Shown one piece after another: positions 58,383 through 64,000 of a stretch of 64,000 bases of DNA. Origin of the DNA: Bidens hawaiensis (lineage: Eukaryota; Streptophyta; Magnoliopsida; Asterales; Asteraceae); the NCBI GenBank assembly GCA_021521415.1, contig JAIQDT010000667.1:103059-167058 (forward strand), written 5' to 3'. Numbering within the stretch: the stretch's first letter is position 1; each line of letters starts with the position of its first letter. The position numbers and the translations under genes are program-made. The notes under the pieces were generated by a model. The model was not told the origin of the DNA. It saw nothing but the letters and a program-made list of their open reading frames with translations, and did not search any database.

Positions 58383-61300
58383 ATGCCTCCAACCAGAGCC
58401 AAGGGAATTACCATGACACCCGAGGAGCTCGCAGAAATAATCGCGCAGGCGATTGCAACGCATGAGGCCAGCAAGGCCGAATCTAGTCAGGGTCGCCAAG
58501 AGAACGAGACCCCAGAACCCGAATCAGGAGCCTTGGACAAAGGATGCTCCTATAAAACATTCATGGCCTGTAGGCCTTGGCCGTTCAAAGGCACCGAAGG
58601 AGCCATTGGGCTCTACAATTGGATTGACAAGATGGAGACAGTTCTCTCCATCAGCGGATGTAGTGAAAACCAGAAGGTCCTTTACGCTACCTGCATGTTC
58701 CAAGAAGCAGCTTCGTCTTGGTGGAAGCTCCAAGTAAAGACTTTGGGGCGAGAAGTTGCTCTTCACAAGACCTGGGAAGAATTGAAAGAAATGATGATGA
58801 GAAAGTTCTGCTCTCGCGCAGAAATTCAGAGCTTGCAACAAGAATTCTGGAACCACACCATGGTAGGAACGGATATCGATGCCTACACCAATCGTTTCAA
58901 CGAGCTTTGCCAGCTGGTGCCAGACATGGCAAACACAGAAGAAAAGAAAATCGAGAGGTACATCTTTGGGTTACCTCCTGTCGTTAGGGTCCCGCTCAAC
59001 GCCGCCGCACCTCCGACCTTTGACGAGGCGGTTGCGCGAGCCATCACCCTTACAAGGGATACGGTTCGTGCGGGTATGTTGACCACCCGCTTGAACGAGC
59101 AGCGAACCTCTGACTCCAAGAGGAAATGGAACTCCCACCGAGGATCAGACTTCAAGCAGCCACCGCCCAAGAAGCAGGAAAGCACAAGGGTTTACGCGAT
59201 TCAAGCCGCGGAACCATCAAGGAAAAGATACAGCGGGCCTTACCCATGGTGCAGCAAATGCAAGTATCACCACGAAGGCGAATGCGCGAACGTCACGTGC
59301 GCCAAATGTGGCAGACCAGGACACAAGACGGTGAATTGCCGTGCTAAAGAAGCTGGAGCCAATGACAACTGCTACGCATGCGGGAAGCCTGGACACTTCA
59401 GTCGGGATTGCCCACAGAAAGGAAACCAAGCTCGCGGGAGAGCTTTTGTGATCGGCGCGGGTGAAGCAAAGGAAGAGCCGAATGTGGTAACCGGTACGTT
59501 TTTGCTTAACGGTCATTATGCATCTGTCTTATTTGATACTGGCGCTGACCTAAGTTTTATATCCCATGAGTTTAAAAACTCCCTGGGCTTAGCGACCAGT
59601 AGGCTAGACAAACCTTATACTATAGAACTAGCCAATGGTAGGCAGTTATGCGCGAATGAAAGGACGGAGCAATGTGTGTTAGTCATGGGAGGTCATGAGT
59701 TCAATATTAACTTGTTACCAATAGATTTGGGAAGTTTCGATATTGTGGTAGGTATGGATTGGTTGGTCGAGAATCTCGCGGAGATTGTTTGTCATGAGAA
59801 ACAGGTTCGGATTCCACTGTTGAACGGAGAAACTTTGATGATTCAAGGGGAAAGAAGGGGAGTTGCGACGAAACTGATTTCATGCCTAAAGGCGCGTAAG
59901 TGCCTAAGGAAAGGGTGCTACGCCTTCCTGGCGCATGTAGTAGAGAAAGGAGATGAGCGAAGAATTGAAGACTTACCAGTAGTGCGCGAATTTCCAGAAG
60001 TTTTTCCTGAAGATCTGCCCGGATTGCCGCCGCCGCGACAAGTCGAGTTTCGTATTGATTTGGTCCCAGGAGCTGCGCCAGTAGCTCGAGCGCCTTATCG
60101 CTTAGCTCCATCTGAGATGCAAGAGCTATCCAATCAGTTACAGGAACTATTGGATAAGGGTTTCATACGCCCAAGCTTTTCACCTTGGGGAGCTCCAGTA
60201 CTGTTTGTAAAGAAGAAAGATGGTTCGTTCAGAATGTGTATTGACTACAGGGAGCTGAACAAGCTGACAGTCAAGAATCGGTACCCCTTACCGAGGATTG
60301 ACGACTTATTTGACCAGTTGCAGGGATCCAGTTATTATTCGAAGATAGATCTACGGTCAGGATACCACCAACTTAGGGTCCATGAGGAAGACGCGCCAAA
60401 GACAGCCTTCCGAACCAGATATGGCCATTATGAGTTCTTAGTGATGCCTTTCGGGCTAACTAATGCGCCGGCTATATTCATGGATCTGATGAACCGTGTG
60501 TGCAAACCATACTTGGACAAGTTTGTGATTGTGTTTATAGATGATATTTTGATTTACTCTCGAACCAAGGCCGAGCATGAGCAACACCTGAGAATGATTT
60601 TAGAATTGTTAAGGAAAGAAAAGTTGTATGCGAAGTTTTCCAAGTGCGAATTTTGGCTTAGAGAAGTTCACTTCCTCGGTCACGTTGTAAACGAGAAAGG
60701 AATTCACGTTGATCCTTCCAAAGTCAAGGCCATCGAAAACTGGGAAGCGCCAAAAACCCCAACTGAGGTGAGGCAATTCCTTGGACTAGCTGGCTACTAT
60801 CGACGCTTCATTGAGAACTTCTCCAAGATAGCTCTACCTCTGACCGCGCTAACTCAGAAAGACAGGATGTTTGTTTGGGGCGAAAACCAGGAAGCAGCGT
60901 TTCAAATGTTGAAACAGAAGTTATGTAGTGCGCCAATCTTATCCCTGCCCGAGGGGACAGATGACATCGTTGTTTACTGCGACGCTTCACATCAAGGACT
61001 CGGATGTGTCCTTATGCAGCGAGACAAAGTTATAGCGTATGCCTCGCGCCAACTTAAGACCAATGAGAAGAACTACACAACGCATGATTTAGAACTTGGA
61101 GCTGTTGTCTTCGCGCTAAAGATTTGGCGCCATTACCTCTACGGTACGAAATGTGTAATCTTTACGGATCATAAGAGCCTCCAACATATATTCGATCAGA
61201 AGGAATTAAACATGAGGCAACGAAGATGGGTTGAATTGTTGAATGATTATGATTGCGAGATCAAGTATCATCCGGGGAAAGCGAATGTGGTAGCAGACGC

Positions 61301-62822
61301 GCTAAGCAGAAAGGAGCGAATAAAAACGCTACGAGTCAAGGCTCTAAGGTTGACCATTCACGCAGATCTCTCTACCCGCATCCGAGACGCTCAGCAAGAA
61401 GCCTTGAAACCAGAGTTTGTTAAAAACGAATGCCTTGGGGGTATGATTAAGAATTTGGAACTTAAAGGGAACAACACTCGATATTTTGCCAACCGCATAT
61501 GGGTCCCTCTCAAGGGAGGATTGCGCGAGCAGGTATTAAACGAAGCTCACAAGACGCGGTATTCCGTACATCCTGGCGCAGACAAGATGTACCAAGATGT
61601 TAAAACGCTGTATTGGTGGCCCAATCTTAAAGGCGCCATCGCGATGTATGTCAGTAAGTGCCTGACGTGTTCAAAAGTAAAGGCTGAATACCAGAAACCA
61701 TCGGGGTTGCTTCAACAGCCAGAAATTCCCATGTGGAAGTGGGAACAAATCTCTATGGACTTCATCACCAAACTGCCAAGGACACCTGGGGGTTATGACA
61801 CAATATGGGTTATTGTGGATCGGTTAACTAAGTCAGCACACTTCCTGCCGATTAAAGAAACTGATAAAATGGAAAAGCTAGCCCGACTATATATTCGAGA
61901 AGTAGTTTCAAAACATGGAGTCCCAGTGTCCATCATTTCTGATCGAGATAGTCGGTTTACATCAAGGTTTTGGAGATCGTTACAAGGAGCTCTAGGTACT
62001 CGCCTTGATATGAGTACAGCTTATCATCCTCAAACGGATGGGCAAAGCGAGCGAACAATCCAGACATTGGAAGATATGCTGCGCGCGTGCGCGATCGATT
62101 TTGGAGGTAGTTGGGATACCCACCTCCCGTTGGTTGAATTTTCTTACAATAACAGTTATCACACAAGCATTAAGGCTGCGCCGTTCGAAGCTTTATATGG
62201 GCGCAAGTGTAGATCCCCACTGTGTTGGGTTGAAGTGGGCGACAAGCAAATGACTGGTCCAGAAGTGATCCAAGAAACAACAGACAAGATTTTTCAGATA
62301 AGGGATCGCCTTAAGGCAGCACGCGACAGACAGAAAAGTTATGCTGATATGAGAAGGAAACCGTTGGAGTTTCAAGTAGGGGATAAAGTACTTTTGAAAG
62401 TCTCTCCATGGAAGGGAGTCCCCCGTTTCGGTAAGCGAGGAAAGCTAAATCCGCGCTACATTGGACCTTTTGAGATCCTGGAGAGGATCGGTCCAGTTGC
62501 TTATAAACTCCGTCTACCCGCCGAACTCAGTGGAGTTCATGATACGTTTCATGTATCCAACCTCAAGAAATGTTTATCTGACGAAACGTTGATTTTACCG
62601 GTGGAAGAAATTCATATTGACAAACAGCTGCACTTCGTAGAAGAGCCTATAGCAGTAACCGATTGGAAAGAACAAAGGTTGCGCAGAAGCAGAATCAAGT
62701 TGGTAAAAGTTCAATGGAACTCAAGGCGTGGGCCTGAATTCACTTGGGAAAGAGAAGATCAGATGCGCATAAAATACCCACACCTCTTTCAGAATATGGC
62801 TTCTGCCAGCAACGTCTCCTAA
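58383..62822 (+). CDS. Gag-pol polyprotein of chromovirus 2, 1479 residues
   Basis: One uninterrupted frame. Gag core about residues 55-240 ([40 protein letters not shown]). Cys-rich region about 297-350 with [12 protein letters not shown] and two CX2CX4HX4C knuckles ([28 protein letters not shown]). Protease [10 protein letters not shown] near 383. RT with YRELNK near 620 and FIDDILIYS near 718. RNase H from about 860 ([11 protein letters not shown]). Integrase: zinc finger about 1055-1100 (H, H, CLTC), D near 1124 (SMDFIT), D near 1186 (SDRDSRF), E near 1220 (DGQSERT). Chromodomain about 1418-1470 ([26 protein letters not shown]), which in chromoviruses guides integration to marked chromatin. 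Gag and pol share one frame, so the ratio is not set by frameshifting. The start at 58383 is the first ATG before the gag core. Confidence 0.97.
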   Translation: MPPTRAKGITMTPEELAEIIAQAIATHEASKAESSQGRQENETPEPESGALDKGCSYKTFMACRPWPFKGTEGAIGLYNWIDKMETVLSISGCSENQKVLYATCMFQEAASSWWKLQVKTLGREVALHKTWEELKEMMMRKFCSRAEIQSLQQEFWNHTMVGTDIDAYTNRFNELCQLVPDMANTEEKKIERYIFGLPPVVRVPLNAAAPPTFDEAVARAITLTRDTVRAGMLTTRLNEQRTSDSKRKWNSHRGSDFKQPPPKKQESTRVYAIQAAEPSRKRYSGPYPWCSKCKYHHEGECANVTCAKCGRPGHKTVNCRAKEAGANDNCYACGKPGHFSRDCPQKGNQARGRAFVIGAGEAKEEPNVVTGTFLLNGHYASVLFDTGADLSFISHEFKNSLGLATSRLDKPYTIELANGRQLCANERTEQCVLVMGGHEFNINLLPIDLGSFDIVVGMDWLVENLAEIVCHEKQVRIPLLNGETLMIQGERRGVATKLISCLKARKCLRKGCYAFLAHVVEKGDERRIEDLPVVREFPEVFPEDLPGLPPPRQVEFRIDLVPGAAPVARAPYRLAPSEMQELSNQLQELLDKGFIRPSFSPWGAPVLFVKKKDGSFRMCIDYRELNKLTVKNRYPLPRIDDLFDQLQGSSYYSKIDLRSGYHQLRVHEEDAPKTAFRTRYGHYEFLVMPFGLTNAPAIFMDLMNRVCKPYLDKFVIVFIDDILIYSRTKAEHEQHLRMILELLRKEKLYAKFSKCEFWLREVHFLGHVVNEKGIHVDPSKVKAIENWEAPKTPTEVRQFLGLAGYYRRFIENFSKIALPLTALTQKDRMFVWGENQEAAFQMLKQKLCSAPILSLPEGTDDIVVYCDASHQGLGCVLMQRDKVIAYASRQLKTNEKNYTTHDLELGAVVFALKIWRHYLYGTKCVIFTDHKSLQHIFDQKELNMRQRRWVELLNDYDCEIKYHPGKANVVADALSRKERIKTLRVKALRLTIHADLSTRIRDAQQEALKPEFVKNECLGGMIKNLELKGNNTRYFANRIWVPLKGGLREQVLNEAHKTRYSVHPGADKMYQDVKTLYWWPNLKGAIAMYVSKCLTCSKVKAEYQKPSGLLQQPEIPMWKWEQISMDFITKLPRTPGGYDTIWVIVDRLTKSAHFLPIKETDKMEKLARLYIREVVSKHGVPVSIISDRDSRFTSRFWRSLQGALGTRLDMSTAYHPQTDGQSERTIQTLEDMLRACAIDFGGSWDTHLPLVEFSYNNSYHTSIKAAPFEALYGRKCRSPLCWVEVGDKQMTGPEVIQETTDKIFQIRDRLKAARDRQKSYADMRRKPLEFQVGDKVLLKVSPWKGVPRFGKRGKLNPRYIGPFEILERIGPVAYKLRLPAELSGVHDTFHVSNLKKCLSDETLILPVEEIHIDKQLHFVEEPIAVTDWKEQRLRRSRIKLVKVQWNSRRGPEFTWEREDQMRIKYPHLFQNMASASNVS

Positions 62823-62856
62823 ATTTCGGGACGAAATTCGTTTAACGAGGGGAGAA
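62823..62856 (+). other. 3' UTR and polypurine tract of chromovirus 2
   Basis: AATTTCGGGACGAAATTCG then GAGGGGAGAA (62847-62856) directly before the LTR TGTGACACC. Confidence 0.85.
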
Positions 62857-64000
62857 TGTGACACCCGGTAAATTCCCAACCCCTTAAACTAAGTAATCAA
62901 CCTAATAATTAGGTGATTGTAAATATTATGCGCGCCATGTTAGTCAGCGCGTGCATTTGTTATGTGCGCCCTGCGCGAGCGCGCTATGTTAAGAATCAGC
63001 GCGGGCACATTATGTGCGCCCGGCGCGAGAATATGTTAGAATCAGCGCGGACATTTATGTTTGCCCTGCGCGAGCGCGCCATGTTAGTCAGCGCGTGCAT
63101 GTGTTATGTGCGCCCTGCGCGAGCGCACCATGTTAAGAACCAGCGTGAGCATATGTTATATGCGCCATGCGTGAACGTTTTGGCCTTATGTTTTCATGTA
63201 ACTTAAACGATATGTTGTCTATGGGTTGACCATCCCGCATGATGCTAAGGCGGGTGCATCCTACATCGTTTATGCGCGTGCGGAAGGGAACTAACCTACC
63301 CGCATGGCGGGAACGTTGAGAGCTAGTTTGTCTGAAGCTCCAGGATGGAATTGACTTCAACATGACTGATCACTATGTTGAAATACCAAAACCACCTGGA
63401 GAATCTACAAATGAAACTCAAATGTCCCTAACTGCGAGAAGGTTACGCACCTACCCGCAGCAAAGAAATGTTCTACACGCAGGAAGCTATGCGCACCAAG
63501 TTATACGCGCAGAACACTTAGTCAAAATAATCAGATTTAAGGAAATTGTCCCCGCCCAAAAGAGGGCGGTTGCGTGTTTCAGAAAACTTCTACTTTTTAC
63601 TGTACACTGTCTAAAGCACTGAAAAAGCAAACTGTAAAAGTCAACTGCCAGCCACCCACTCTCACCAACCACAGCCCTGCATGTCCTGTCCATATCAAAT
63701 CAGAATCTTTAATCTACTTTTCTACTCTTTTTAATAAATAATAATAATTTCCATACTTTATCATCATTTCAAAAGATTACAATTCCCTAAAGCAAGGGAT
63801 TATGTTCCCTTGAGTTTGCCTATAAATTTGTAGCCTAAATTATCACCCAAAACACACTTCAAAGAACTACAAACTTGCACTAATCTTTTCCCAAGCATCC
63901 GTTGTTTCCAGCTCCGATCCTGTTACTAGGTAAGCCGAGATTATAACCTTGAGATCTACTTTCCAACCCTTATATCTTGATCTTAATATATATATTTGTT
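62857..64000 (+). repeat. 3' LTR of chromovirus 2, cut by the window edge
   Basis: Matches 55867-57010 with one substitution. The remaining 1155 bp or so lie outside. Confidence 0.95.

Larger units (their letters stand above)
55867..64000 (+). mobile_element. Ty3 chromovirus 2, intact reading frame, right end outside window
   Basis: 5' LTR 55867-58165, PBS, one gag-pol ORF, PPT and a 3' LTR from 62857 that runs off the edge. Over the 1144 bp of LTR that can be compared I see one substitution (56656 A versus 63646 T). The 5' flanking 5-mer is AACGG; the other target copy lies outside. Everything needed for autonomy is visible, so this is the best candidate for a recently active retrotransposon here. 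Confidence 0.95.

Overview
This is plant nuclear DNA. Evidence: split genes with GT-AG introns, AT-rich spacers, a TPS-a type terpene synthase, and nested LTR retrotransposons primed by the initiator methionine tRNA. The repeat styles (TGTGACA-type Ty3 LTRs, PF04195-type gag relatives, GCTCG-rich and GTTCG-rich MITEs) and the sesquiterpene synthase suggest a eudicot, probably Asteraceae. The family assignment is inference from memory, not a search.

Layout. 1-5072: minus-strand remnants of at least two Ty3-like elements, with interleaved LTR starts. 5073-11931: AT-rich spacer with MITE fragments, a Helitron-like hairpin and microsatellites. 11932-13786: a 5'-truncated sesquiterpene synthase pseudogene (exons 3-7; two nonsense codons in exon 3). 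13995-15608: a 248-bp direct duplication and a complete hAT-type MITE. 16042-22269: the only clearly intact host gene, a 12-exon LisH/CTLH/CRA (RanBPM-like) protein of 665 residues whose introns hold a MITE, a tRNA-derived SINE and a fold-back element. 24173-26250: a sulfotransferase-like membrane protein gene with a frameshift and a nonsense codon. 28234-28467: a repeat array ending in a perfect 94-bp palindrome. 28545-32059: a complete hAT transposon with an uninterrupted 659-residue transposase, TIRs, an 8-bp target duplication and dense AACCGGTT subterminal arrays.

33696-46918: a decayed Ty1/copia element split by an 11.1-kb Ty3 chromovirus (35025-46115, TSD CATTA, LTRs of about 2.6 kb). 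That chromovirus is young by LTR identity but already carries nonsense and frameshift lesions. 47319-48284: a non-autonomous TIR element. 50050-55860: remnants of Tat/Athila-like Ty3 elements, with a PF04195-like gag on the plus strand and an integrase fragment on the minus strand. 55867-64000: a second chromovirus with one uninterrupted 1479-residue gag-pol frame and practically identical LTRs. Its 3' LTR runs off the window.

How it works together: the window is a typical retrotransposon-rich plant chromosome arm or pericentromeric segment, with one working housekeeping-type gene, two dying specialised genes and two elements (hAT and the second chromovirus) that look coding-competent. I found no CRISPR array, operon or host-encoded novel multi-gene system. 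The strongest structural novelty is a set of covarying nested hairpins repeated in the transcribed part of the second chromovirus LTR.
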